From Panax quinquefolius (Eukaryota > Streptophyta > Magnoliopsida > Apiales > Araliaceae): DNA of 64,000 nucleotides. Shown here piece after piece: positions 23,430 to 35,694 of the stretch. The number at the start of each line of letters is the position of its first letter. The stretch's first letter is position 1. The notes beneath the pieces were generated by a model, which had not been told where the DNA came from, searched no databases, and was given only the letters and a program-made list of their open reading frames with translations. The position numbers and the translations under genes are program-made. The DNA is taken from positions 28,617,544 through 28,681,543 of the forward strand of contig CM035165.1 in the NCBI GenBank assembly GCA_020205615.1, in the 5' to 3' direction.

Positions 23430-26340
23430 TGTAAGACCCTGACTTTTTTGAATAAAGATTAAATTTTCTCGAAATATATTTTTGAATATTATGGTGTGGA
23501 TTTGATATAATGTTATAGTTGTGGGTAATATTTACAAATTTTGCAAAAGTACATGAGTTGTTATATAATATTGATTGGTGGGGAATATTCGTTTTAACGG
23601 GGAATATTAAATACAACGACACAATCATTGGTGGGACCCTGCAGCGGAATTATTGTCGGATTGAAAAGCGATGAAAAAATACTTTATGAAAATAACGGCG
23701 GAAGTTTTTTCTGAGTTAAGCTGTTGAACTACCGGTAGTAAAAAAATACGATGTCTGGCGTGGTTGCGTAGTAGTAGCTGCGGTATTGATTATTGATCTT
23801 ACGTGAGAAGTCACTCGGTTATACTCGATTATTACTACGATAATTCTTTGCATCATATATCTCGTATTATTGATTCGATTATTGTCGTAGTATCATACGC
23901 ATAATATATTTATTTTATTAAATCAATAATTGAGGCGACAAAAAGTTATTCATATTATTAAATTGCAATATTTACAATGTCTAGAAGTTACATCGAGGAG
24001 AGGTTTGGTCACTAATTGCTTGCGCTTGATAGGGAGAAATCCTTATTAGAAGCCCCCTCTTTCAGGAGGAGCGACTGGTTGATAAATATTGTGAGTTATA
24101 ATATTAATGATGAATGTTATTAAAATTGAAGTTGTGTTTGGAGTTGAATTTGGAGAGCGGACGTGATATTTGAGTCAGGAGCGATGAAATTAGTAAAAAT
24201 AGTCTATAAACACAAAATTTTCGGAATTCACTATTTGGTGAAAAAAAGTCGACAGTTGACTTTTTTGGGAAAAATCAAACTTCAAAATTTCAAAATTTAT
24301 ATTTTTGATAAAAATGGTTTCATTGTGTTGGAATTATTTGTGTTAGTGAAAATCGACAATTATTTCGATAATAATTGATATGGAGGTTATATTGACCCGA
24401 TCGGGTATTTATAGGATAAATGAGCAATTGATTGCTATTATTTCACATGATTATAACTATTTGTTCACATGTGTATACTATTGTTTCACATTCTTGTTAC
24501 TATTAGGGGAGTTGGTGCAAGATTGATAATACTTGCATGACTAAGTTAAAAATGGAGGTATAGATGGAGTCTTATCTTTGTAATTCGTATTTTCACATAT
24601 AGAACTATTGATTCACATAATTTACTATTGAATCACATTATTTACTATTAGGGGAGGTGGTCTGAGAGTTTGATAATACTTCCATGACTAAATTAAAAAT
24701 AAAGGAAAAGTTGGAGGTATTGTCTTGAATTTTTTGAGCCCAAAAGCGTGCGATTATCGAAACTATATTTTTCTATAAATAGAAGCTCATTCTTCCTTCA
24801 TTTCTCACCAATTCACAAAAGCTTTAGGCGATTATTATAGAGAGAAATTATAGAGAGAAGAAGAAGAAAGAAGTACTTTACCTCTTTATTCGGTATCCGT
24901 TTTTTTTAAAAGGTAGGGAGTATTATTTCTTTCTTTATCATGAAGAGAACTTACATTATTCCATTCTTTATTATTACATTGGAATAACTTTTGTATCTGT
25001 GAGCTACCTATACTTGGTGAAATTCTTACATTGTTCCATTCTTTATCATTACATTTGGAACATCACATGCATGCGTTCTTGGGACTGGTTAAAATCTTTA
25101 TTATTACATTGGAATATCATTATGCATGCGTTTTCTTGGGACTGATTCCGTCTTTATTATTACATTGGAATATCACATGCATGCGTTTTTCTGTGGGACT
25201 GATTAAAATCTTTATTATTACATTGGAATATCACATGCATGCGTTTTTGCGTTACGGAAAGTCTTTATTATTACATTTGAATATATCACATGCATGTTTT
25301 CTTGGGACTGATTAGATTATTTATTATTACATTGGAATAACTTGCACATGTGATGATATTATCGCGTGCTGGTGATTTCTTTTGTTATTCCATTCCTTAT
25401 TATACTCGGTTGGTTAAAGTTTTGACTTCTATACTCCATGAAATTAGTGGAATATCCTTGATATTTGCGCTTCGTCGATATCTTTTCATGGAAATATTCT
25501 TACGAGCATTCTTGAATTTTTACTCTACAAAGCGATATCATGTTGACAATTTGGGCGTTATTAGTTCTGGATAAAATAATTCTTGAACTTGTTTTATTGA
25601 ATTCTTATATCATTGTCATCATCCTCATGTTTATATTTTGTTGAAAGTCATACATGGCCTATAGTGCATAGATGGACTTGGTATGATTATGACCGAGGGG
25701 ATTATTGATTGTAATCATGGTAGTAATGTTACAAATGATGTGGAAAAAAGTCCTCGTTGGCCGTAGTGCATTGATGGGCCGGTTGTTGGCATGATCATGA
25801 CCATTATTGAATACACAAATATTCTTGGGCGTAGTGCGTGGATAATTGTGGTCGTGATCTTAAAGAATATCCTTGGTAGTAGTGCGGGGGTGATTCGATG
25901 ATGTGGATTATTTATTAAAATTTGAGTCCGGTGATAAAAGTGATGAAAAACCTTTTAAATCATAAAAGATAGTAGATTTTATTCTCTACTTGACTCTTTT
26001 AATGGATTGCTTGTTTCATTCTTGAGTTAAACTTGATGGTTGTTATATTGTATCGGTTTAACCTTTGTTGAAGGCTAACGATAATATATTATGCATTATC
26101 TTAGTCATAATATTTCTCTTGGGCTAGTTGAGCTCACCCTTTTACTTTTATTGTTCTCTTGAGGAAATGAGAGCGTGGCGAGGGGACTAGTCGGGGAGCG
26201 GGTGGCCGGACGGATGATAGCATTAGTAGTCCTCACTATTCGGTGAAATAGTGGAAAATAAATGTAATAATATTGAATTTGAGTTTGAATATTATCTAGA
26301 GCGACAATATTTGTATTAAAACTCACGACTTATGTTTTTG
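23430..26340 (+). repeat. 3' LTR of element 1, first part (cut by element 2)
   Basis: Starts TGTAAGACCC directly after the purine tract AAGAAGGGAGG and aligns with 13910..16930. TATA box at about 24774..24781. At 26340 the LTR stops just after ACTTATGTTTTTG and element 2 begins. The remaining 55 bp reappear at 33514. About 48 bp of LTR present in the 5' copy are missing at the left junction. Confidence 0.9.
25060..25320 (+). repeat. Tandem ~60-bp repeats with RY motifs in the 3' LTR of element 1
   Basis: Five units are present where the 5' LTR has four. CATGCATG starts at 25066, 25176, 25234 and 25289, and the second unit has TATGCATG (25121). The open frame 25031..25315 is a by-product of the repeat, not a gene. 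Confidence 0.85.
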
Positions 26341-28508
26341 ATGAAAAATATTTTTTAAAGAAAGCGAATCCGGTGAAACAAAAACAAGGATTAAGGATTA
26401 AGGATTAAGGATTAAGTATACTTTGTTTTATCCATGTTCAAAAATACCTCAAAAATAATCATAGTGGTGTAAAATTCAAGAATGATCAAAACATGGATAC
26501 AATCAAAGCTAGTATCGAATAGATATTTTGGACAAAAGAAGAAATTTTATTTTTCGGTGAATAATAGTATACGTGAATAGTGCCGTATCACGTGAATAGT
26601 AACTAAAAAAAGATACCAAAAGATAGAAATTTCAAAAAAACATCTTCACGCTTACTAATGAATAGTACTTTCGTGAATAGTAACTCGTGAATAGTAACTT
26701 TCATGAATAGTAACTTTCGTGAATAGTAACTCATGAATAGTAACCCTTAAACATGAAAAAGTTCCAAATTTGATAAAAGTTCAACCAATATTTCAAAGAT
26801 AATGATATTGAAGAAATAATATCATTTGAGAAGAAAATAACATCCCTTACCTCGAAAGATTAAGTACTTTAATTTGGAAATCGAATATATATGTCAAGGA
26901 ACTTGCTTAGTCTAACAATACTCAAAGTATACTCACAAGAATATTTCGATATATCGAGAGAGAGAGAGAGAGAAACTTCAGTTTACGGTGTGTTTTTCAA
27001 TTCTAACCTAAAGCACCCTATTTATAGGAAAATGCTTAGAACACCAAAGCGAAAATTTAATATAATATTAATATATTTTTCACATTTCTTTAGCCCACCT
27101 TAGACAACTGATCTCAGCCCATTTGAATCACATGTGAGGCCAACTTAGTTGCAAAAAACGTTTTTCTCAAAATAATTAACTAAAACTCCCAAAAATTAAT
27201 TATTTGAACTTGAACTTCAATAATTCATAATAAATAGCCCTTTCATCAGAAAATTCAAATCTCATGAGTTTTTATAGGAAATTCAATTCTCTACAACTTT
27301 GCAGAAGAAAGTTTTTCCGAATTCCAAACAGAAATTGATCGAAATCCATAAAGCACCAGGCGATTTATTGTGGTATAATCAAATTTCGATTCGATAAATG
27401 GGTCCCGCAACATGTTTAACATGTTTTAAACATTTATTGCAACAAAATACTCTTCCTCCTCGTATACTCATATATCCCACATTCGTTGTAAAATATCACC
27501 ATTATTATATTATTAAAATATAATATATTTAAATGAATTATTTTTTATCGAGAAAAAGATAAAATTTCAATTTTCAACAATTGTCACATTAAAATTTTCT
27601 CCATCTATATCCACATAAAATCAATATTTTCCTCATCATCATATGAATCAATAATTAATTATTCACAATAATATTACGTAATCAAAATATTGACAACCAA
27701 AGAGTTCCGGTTTCAGGAAGAGAGGGGCTTTCAATAAGAAATTTCTTCTTCTTGTAGCATGCAATTAGGTGACCAAACCTCTCCTTAGATGTAACTTTCT
27801 AGACATTTCCAATAATGTTATCTAATAATATTATTAGGATAATATAAATTATTGCTTTCTATCCACGTAAAATTAATATTTTCCTCGTCATATAGATAAA
27901 TATTTAATTTAATAAATGTTATTCTAATAATATTATTAACGTGTGTGATTAGGTGACGATAATATAATAATGTTATCTAATAAATTATTGCTTCGATAAT
28001 GAAAATACTTGTGTAATGACAATTATTGAAACAACAAAGAATATAAATTATCAACGCAAAGCAATTATTAACTCAATAAAATCTTTGAGCGGTAATTTCG
28101 TAACCATTATTGAGTAGTGCCTTCTACGTAAGAATCAATAATTGATGCAATACTGGTGTCTTCTTGTGTTTTAACCCACCTTGTATTTTAACAAGCGATA
28201 TTAAGAATAACACGCTTCTGTAGTTATTTTAAACCACTTATATTTGTCGTTTTCTTCATCCAATCACTTTCCATTATGGGGCCCACACATGGCTGCGGCC
28301 GTAAATACGAATATTCCCGAAGCGATACGAATATTCCACGACCAAACGAATATTCCCAAACAATGAATATTTTATAACCACTTGCTTATTTTGAAATATT
28401 TATGATATTTTACCCCTAACTATCCACATTAATCAAATCAACCCTTACTATTTCAAAATAATAAATAGAGAAAATTAAATTTCATTAATAATAAGTTGGG
28501 GTCTTACA
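26339..28508 (-). repeat. 3' LTR of Ty3/gypsy element 2 (truncated at its 3' end)
   Basis: Aligns with about 31478..33513 in the same orientation. The LTR start (TGTAAGACCCC on the minus strand) is at 28508, next to a purine tract. The final 700 bp or so of the LTR are missing at the left junction with element 1. It contains short direct repeats of GTGAATAGTAACT (about 26570..26750) and a heptamer run AAGGATT (26386..26416). A TATA box reads leftward at about 27020. Confidence 0.85.
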
Positions 28509-28850
28509 ACCTCCCTCCTTATAAAATTTCATCCTCGAAATTGACGACGTATTGCACTGGTGTTTTGAAAAGGTGAGGATACCTATTCTCGATGGTGACA
28601 TGGTTCAATTCAGATAGTCAATACAAAGTCGCATACTCCGTCTTTCTTCTTTACAAATAAAACAGAGCACCCCAAGGAGATGTACTAGGACCAATGAAAC
28701 CGATGTCCAACAATTCTCGTAGTTGGACCTTTAACTCCCGAAGTTCAATAGGAGCCATTCGATATGGGGTTTTAGAAATGGGCTTTGTACCGGAGTTCAA
28801 GATCAATAAAGAATTCAACTTCACGTTACGGGGTAGGCAGGAAGTTCTTT
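28509..28850 (-). pseudogene. Element 2 RT fragment fused to the element 3' end by internal deletion
   Basis: On the minus strand the pieces read [16 protein letters not shown], KKKDGVCDF, ELNHVTIENRYP, then jump directly to HLF and the purine tract. In element 1 the two sides of this junction lie more than 4 kb apart (RT start at about 19100, end of integrase tail at about 23360). RT catalytic core, RNase H and integrase are therefore deleted. The junction is at about 28580 with GTA shared by both parents. Confidence 0.8.
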
Positions 28851-29420
28851 GAAATCGTCGGGAAAGTCAATAACAACAGAATATTATTCAAATTTGGCGT
28901 GTCTTTATTCAAATCCATAACATGGGCTAAGAAAGCTTGACATCCATTTTTCAATAAGCGAATAGCTTTATGATTAGATATGACGGTGATTGATTTTAAT
29001 GGTTTAGTTGCTTGAATTGCATAACAAAGTTGGTTAGGAATATGAAAACTAACAACCTTACGAAAACAATCAATTTTGGCATGATGAGTAGTTAACCAAT
29101 CAATCCCTAAAATCACATCAAAAGCAAGTATCTTTAAAGAGATAAAGGTCAACGAAGTAAGGTAATGGTGCCAACTTGAATCAAACAAGATTTATAAGCA
29201 AGTGGATGTGATGAAAGTTTCTCTAACGGAGTTTCCACAGATAGGTCAAAGTCTAATTTCTCCGAGTCAAGTTTAAGCGTTGAGCACAAAAGGTGAGAGA
29301 TAAATGAATGGGTACACCGGTATCAAGTAAGGTATAAACTTCACAAGAATTTATAAATAGCTTACCCGTGATCACCTCGTTTGGGTTCCTCACATTTTGA
29401 TCGATCACAACAAACGCGCT
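28826..29420 (-). pseudogene. Element 2 aspartic protease region
   Basis: The frame 28826..29188 has SLKILAFDVILGIDWLTTHH and HIPNQLCYAIQATKPL, closely similar to the protease end in element 1. The upstream part holding the active site (about 29190..29420) is frame-shifted. It follows gag in the same direction. Confidence 0.75.
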
Positions 29421-29499
29421 TTCCGGAATCGTTGACTTTGACTTTTCGGGATATCTTTTGAGTCACCGTCCCTCATTGAACTAGGTTTCGCCATTCTTG

Positions 29500-30600
29500 T
29501 ATAATCTTGAGCGATATGTCCTTCCTTTCCATAATTATAGCATACCTTGAACTGTTGTGGGCGGTTTGGTGATATGTCCCTCTTTTCCGCATTTGTAACA
29601 TATAATGGGTGGTCGTTTCTCCTCCTTAGAACCGATTCTTCTTAAGCCTTTGTCGTCTTCACATGGTCATTGTTAAATCTCCTCTTTTAAAATCTCCTCT
29701 GACTCGCTTCTTCTATTTTCATGGCCATGATTACCACCGAGTGGTTACCATTTTGTCCGTCTGCTTTCTTTCTCATTTGGTTATCATTATTCTATTGATC
29801 GCTATCTCAGTACGATCCTGGTTGTGGTCCTCGGTTGACCGTACTCGTTATCTCGCTTTAATAATTGAGCCTCATTTTGACATCCGAATAGAGAGAAAGT
29901 TTATGAGAAATGAGATATTGACGTATCGGGTTTCAAACCTCTAAGAAACATCCGCGTCATCACGTTCCTCATTCTCCACCAAATGAGGTGCAAACACGGA
30001 TAACTCGCAAACTTTGCCTCGTCTTTGAGACAACCGTCATGTTGTTTTGCTCTAATCGATGAACTCCACTTCCTTCATATGAGCGAACACTTTCAAGAAA
30101 GTATTTGTCATTAAATAATTCTGAAATGTCTCCCAAGACATGTTGAGTGTGGTTTGATGGGTACGCTTCACGAGACTCCCACCGATGATCGCCCTTGCGC
30201 CCACGGAACATAAAGGTGGCGAATGGAACCTTCTGTTCCTCCGTGCATCCCAAGACATCGAATATCTTGGTAATTTGCTTGACCCATGTTTCGCTTATGA
30301 TCGGATCGGCTTTCCCTTAAATTCGGTGGTCCTGACTCTTTGAAGCTGCTTTTGTGATAACCCGTGAATTGCTATCATTTCCTCCTGTATTTTGAACACG
30401 AGTCTCCCTAAATCGATTTTGTATGAGCGCAAAAAGCTTCTAAACATCCCTCGTTCATCATCGCCGGTGGTGTTGTTCACGGGAGGAACATTGCCGACTG
30501 TTGCACGTTCTCCTCGTTGGTGAGTACTGAGCGTCTCCACGGTCTCATTTCCATTGTTAATATTCTCAAATCGACATTTCTCAAATACGTCATAAAACAA
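29500..30600 (-). pseudogene. Element 2 gag
   Basis: Two overlapping pieces cover it. 30295..30600 gives the N-terminal part (ERGMFRSFLRSY..LSQKQLQRVRTTEFKG). 29969..30253 gives the capsid core (GCTEEQKVPFATFMF, HRWESREAY, ELFNDKYFLESVRS). A zinc-knuckle region with KCGKEGHI lies near 29530..29600, and one of its later Cys positions is Tyr. Frameshifts separate the parts. The primer binding site and 5' LTR are to the right, as expected for a minus-strand element. Confidence 0.8.
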
Positions 30601-30754
30601 GGGTTAATTAAGGAAATCAATATATCACATAATATCCTTATATCTTGACCAACTAAAAAATAAGCTTAGGTAGGACACACTAGCTTGAAGGATTTTACTC
30701 GTCTCTCCCTTCTAGTTCTATTCCCTAGATCTCCGCTAGAGATCATATCCCTAA

Positions 30755-33513
30755 GCTCGATACCAATTGTGGACGCCCCAAAATAGGTATACATCACCCA
30801 TTACGAGTTGTCAATACATGGTATGAAACAACTACAACTTTATTATTACAACAAGAAAGCTGTGAGTTTGAATACAAATATTATCTTCAGACAATATCTA
30901 TACTCAAATAAATCCTCATCACATTTATTGATACATTATTTTACAAAAATGGTGAGGACTACTAAACAATTCTTTCTAAAACCTTCATTCCATACCCCGA
31001 GCTGCACTTTCGCTTATATTCTCGCCTCCACGAGAAGAAAAATAGAACAAAAAGGAAAAGGGTGAGCTCAACTAGCCCAATAAAGAATATTATGACTAAG
31101 ATAATATACAACAAATTATCGTTAGTCTTGACGAGGAAAAATCTAATAGAATCTGATAGACAACAAATTTTAAATCAATATTCATGACGGAAATAATAAT
31201 TCATTAGAAGAGTTAAGTAGAGAATGCAAACTACTATCTTCTATGTATGAATTTAAAAGTTCATCGTCTATCTTTTATCCCCTGTAACATCAATCGATAT
31301 ATATCCGAATCAAATATTCATCTTTGCACTACTGAGGCCAAAGATATTCATCGATTAGTCAGTGTTCATCTAAACACTATTCATCTTTCAGCACTACTGA
31401 CCAAAGATATTCTTCAGAAATCATTCATCTTCAGACTGAGACAAAGATATTCAATAATATCATCATTTAAGGCGAGGATGATGAAAAATATTTTTAAAGA
31501 AAGCGAATCCGATTGAAACAAAATGACAAGGATTAAGGATTAAGATTAGTACTTTTGTTTTATCCATGTTCAAAAATACCTCAAAAAATAATCATAGTGG
31601 TGTAAAATTCAAGAATGATCAAAACATGGATCTGATCAAAGCTAGTATCCGAATAGATATTTTGGACAAAAGAAGAAATTTTATTTTTCTATTGAATAGT
31701 GCCAGTATCGTGAATAGTGCCGTATCACGTGAATAGTAACTCGATACCAAAAGATAGAAATTTCTCAAAAAAAACATCTTCACGCTTAATGAATAGTACT
31801 CGTGAATAGTAACTTCGTGAATAGTAACTCATGAATAGTAACTTCGTGAATAGTAACTCATGAATAGTAACCCAGATACATGAAAAAGTTCCAAATTTGA
31901 TAAAAGTTCCAACCAATATTTCAAAGCATAATGATATTGAAGAAATAATATCATTTGAGAAGAAAATAACATCCCTTACCTCGAAAGATTAGTACTTCTT
32001 AAATTTGGAATCTAGGGTATAGTCTTTGAAGGAAACTCACGCTTGCCTAACAATACTCAAAGTATACTCACAAGAACACGCTCAATATATCGAGAGAGAA
32101 ATAGAGAGAAACTTGAGTTTACGGTGTGATTTTCAATTCTAACCTAAGCACCCTATTTATAGGAAAATGCTTAGAACACCAAAGCAGAAAATTGAATATA
32201 ATATTAATATATTTTTCACATTTTCTTTAGCCCACCTTAGACAACTGATCTCAGCCCATTTGAATCACATGTGAGGCCAACTTAGTTGCAAAAAACGTTT
32301 TTCTCAAAATAATTAACTAAAACTCCCAAAAATTAATTATTTCGGAACTTCGGAACTTCAATAATTCATAATAAATAGCCCTTTTATCAGAAAATTGAAA
32401 TCTCGCGAGTTTTTATAGGAAATTCAATTCTCTACAACTTTGCAGAAGAAAGTTTTTCCGAATTCCAAACAGAAATTGACCGAAATCCACAAAGAGGCGA
32501 TTTTATAAGGTATAATCAAATTTCAAATCGATAAATGGGGTCCAATGACATGTTTAACATGTTTTAAACATTTATTACAACAAAAATACTCTTCCTCCTC
32601 GTATACTCATATATCCCACATTCGTTGTAAAAATATCACCATTATTATATTATTAAAATATAATAATATATTTAAATGAATTATTTTATCGAGAAAAGAT
32701 AAAATTTCAATTTTCAACAATTGTCACATTAAAATTTTCTCCATCTATATCCACATAAAATCAATATTTTTCTAATCATATGAATCAATAATTAATTATT
32801 CACAAATAATATTACTGAATCAAAATATTGACACAACTGGGCGGTTCACAGGAAGAGGGGCTTTCGATAAGAATTTCTTCTTCTTGGTAGCATGATTAGG
32901 TGACCAAACCTCTCCTTAGAGCGAGAACTTTCTAGACATTGCCAATAATGTTATCTAATAATATTATTAGGATAATATGAATTATTGTTTTCGATAATGA
33001 AAAATCTTGTGTAATGACAATTATTGAAACAACAAACAATATAAAATATCAATGACAATTATTAACTCGATAAAATCTTTGAGCAATAATTCATCGTAAC
33101 CATTATTGAGTAGTGTCTTCTTACGTAAGAATCAATCATTGGTGCAATCTGGTGTGCTCTTGTGTTTTAACCCTTAGGGTATTTTAACGATGATAACTTG
33201 ATAACAACTACGCTGTGAATTATTTTTAAACCACTTATATTTGTCGTTTTCTTTATCCAATCGCTTTCAAGTTATGGGGCCCACACATGGTCGCTAGGCC
33301 GTAAAGCATGCGAATATTCCCGAAGCGATCTGAATATTCCACGACCAAACGAATATTCCCAAATGACAATGAATATTTTATAACCACTTGCTTATTTTGA
33401 AATATTTGCGTATTTTACCCCTAACTATCCACATTAATCAAATCAACCCTTACTATTTCAAAATAATAAATAGAGAAAATTAAATTTTATTAATAATAAG
33501 TTGGGGTCTTACA
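30755..33513 (-). repeat. Element 2 5' LTR with adjacent primer binding site
   Basis: The LTR runs from 33513 (TGTAAGACCCC on the minus strand) to 30768 (ending GGGGCGTCCACA), about 2.75 kb. The primer site TTGGTATCGAGC (minus strand, 30755..30766) follows. A TATA box (TATAAATAGG) reads leftward at about 32160. Short direct repeats of GTGAATAGTAACT lie at about 31690..31875, downstream of the TATA box. The start and end match element 1, but most of the middle is different, so this is a related subfamily. Confidence 0.85.
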
Positions 33514-33568
33514 CCATGTATTTGACGACTTAGAATATGTGATGTATACCTATTTTGGGGGCGTCACA
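33514..33568 (+). repeat. 3' LTR of element 1, terminal 55 bp
   Basis: CCATGTATTTG through GGGGGCGTCACA matches the end of the 5' LTR of element 1. It proves that element 2 is nested inside the LTR of element 1. Confidence 0.88.
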
Positions 33569-34554
33569 GCAGAGTTCTTAGTGAAAGTCCAATAATAATC
33601 TAGAAAGGGGGTTGAATAGATTATTACTTATTAAAAAATTTATCTAAGGCCTTTTTGAATTTTTAGTTAATCAATTTGCAGTGATAGAAATTAATATGCA
33701 AGACAATAAAAATTCAATCATACAATGCGCATAGATTTTTCTGGTTCACAATATACATCTTGTCGACGTCGGGATTTTTATTTGTCCCTTTTCTGTTCTT
33801 GTCTGTTGGTGTTTTCATGTTAGGTGAGATTTATTTGAAAAAATAAGTTGTGAAAAGGTCCGACATGTATATGTCGACGATTGAACTGTAAGAGTCGCCA
33901 ATTGATATTTTTAAATGGTTGCACCAACTCAACTGAGAAAAAGTTTGCACATTGACCTAGTGATGTGATACTATAAGACTAGTCTGTGAAACCGAGATTC
34001 ATTAGGGTCCGGGGGCTTGATTATGCGGAGGGAAGGTGTTAGGCACCCCCCGACATCCGTGTTGCCACGGTGACCGCCACTTTTCAATTTAACTATTATC
34101 TGAATGCACGCGCGTGTGTGTAGATCAATGTGCAATTATCTGGAAGTAGTGTTATGACTCGTTTGCATCTATATACAAAGGGTTTGAGTTTTTTTATAAA
34201 AGTTCAGTTTTAACAAGATATAGCAGTGATGTTTTGTAAAAGAGGTTTTTTCAAACCCTTATGCTCAATAGTAATTAAAGCCTTTGATATTTCCATTTTA
34301 TTAAGTGTTCGGCTTAGTTGCTTTTATTTTCGAGATGCGAAGCATCTTCGAGAAAACAAGATAAAAAGCAGTGCCGAATTCCTCGTGGGCATGAGAGTCG
34401 TCTAAGGACATTCAAACACCGTGAATAATTTACAAGCCGTGTACAACTGAAAATGTCCATCATGGGAACCGAATCTAGATTCAGGAGATTGAATCTGTGA
34501 TCACATGATTCCTAGGCTCACATGATGTAGTAGTTTGTATGAAAGCTGTAAATA
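33569..34554. repeat. Unclassified LTR-retrotransposon-like sequence
   Basis: No open frame. It contains short stretches of a kind common in plant LTR elements: CTAGAAAGGGGGTTGAATAG near 33600, and GAGTCGCCAATTGA then GGGGGCTTGATTATGCGGAG, then GGTGTTAGGCACCCC near 33890..34055. These are pattern matches from memory and do not fix a family. The first part may belong to the copia element interrupted at 13905. Confidence 0.35.
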
Positions 34555-34555
34555 G

Positions 34556-34594
<39 letters not shown>

Positions 34595-34837
34595 CTGTAA
34601 ATATATATATATATATGAACGATCAACCGTCTCGAAGAAAACTCCAGGCGAGACGAAATGTAAATAAAGCAGTAAAATGTCACGATGTAAACTCCAGGCC
34701 TGACAGAAATGTAAATATATATATATATATATATAAGCGAAAATGCATTGGATATATATCGATCCAGGCTCGGTTCTGATATATATTGATCCAGGCTCGG
34801 TTCATTAATTGATATATATATATATATATATATATAT

Positions 34838-34899
<62 letters not shown>

Positions 34900-34959
34900 T
34901 ATATATATATATATATAAAAGTAGTAGGCAGGAATCAATCAAAGCGAGTTTGATGACAT

Positions 34960-35013
<54 letters not shown>

Positions 35014-35089
35014 AATAAAAGCAATAAATGCTTCGAATATTATATTTAGGCTCAATCGAGATAACTCGATAATAATAATATATATATAA
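34555..35089. repeat. TA microsatellite cluster with interspersed minisatellite units
   Basis: At least six (TA)n runs, the longest about 50 bp, are separated by short unique or repeated pieces. ACTCCAGGC..GACAGAAATGTAAATA occurs twice, and GATCCAGGCTCGGTTC occurs twice. Open frames of alternating Ile and Tyr here are artefacts. Confidence 0.9.
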
Positions 35090-35694
35090 GTTCAAATTTG
35101 ACCATGTTAGCATGTGTTCATGAAGTTTACATGAGTTAGGTTTCATGATTCGTAACCCGGATAGACATATACCGGTTCACCATGTGTAGTCGTTGAGAGG
35201 GCTTGTGCTTAAATCATTATTGCTTGTAATTCGCATAGACATATAGTGGGTTAAGTAATTTTGATACTCATATGAATTCTATCATTTTGTGGATTTTGTG
35301 TGATTTGGACATGGTACATCGAAAGATGGCCATGTTTCATTTTCGTGCTCTCGACTAGCAGTCCATAGTAACCAATCAAGCTTAACAAGAGGCATGCATT
35401 TTGGATAAAGCATTAAATGACATGAGGATCCCATTTCTCTCCACTTTGATTCCCTTAATTTAGTAATTAGTAATTTTGTGTTGATAATTATTCTAGAATT
35501 CAATTTTACTTGGGAACGATACTTGACAATTTTAAGTAGCTAGAGATAGCGATAAGGTTGTTGCATGCTAATTTAGAAATATTCACCTTTTTCCGTGGGA
35601 ACGATACTTTCTTACTCTGTACTACTTCTTGACCGTGTATACTTGCACGAGTTAGAATCTGTTTTGTTAACCCGAAACAAGCCCAACAGAAGGC
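35090..35694. other. Non-coding sequence, possible gypsy LTR remnant at right end
   Basis: No gene seen. From about 35500 the sequence has GGGAACGATACTT twice and TATACTTGCACGAG, which resemble the 3' part of some plant gypsy LTRs. Too short to classify. Confidence 0.3.

Noticed and set aside
25031..25315. 94-codon frame with repeated LLHWNI/HMHAF words
   Set aside because: It follows from the ~60-bp tandem repeat of the LTR and is not kept in the 5' LTR.
26386..26416. AAGGATT heptamer run that might be taken for an interstitial telomere
   Set aside because: The plant telomere unit is TTTAGGG; this unit differs and has only four copies.
26570..26750. Regular short direct repeats that could suggest a CRISPR-like array
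   Set aside because: They are near-contiguous, have no unique spacers, sit in an LTR and occur in a plant genome.
34805..35146. 113-codon frame rich in Ile-Tyr
   Set aside because: Translation of (TA)n repeats.
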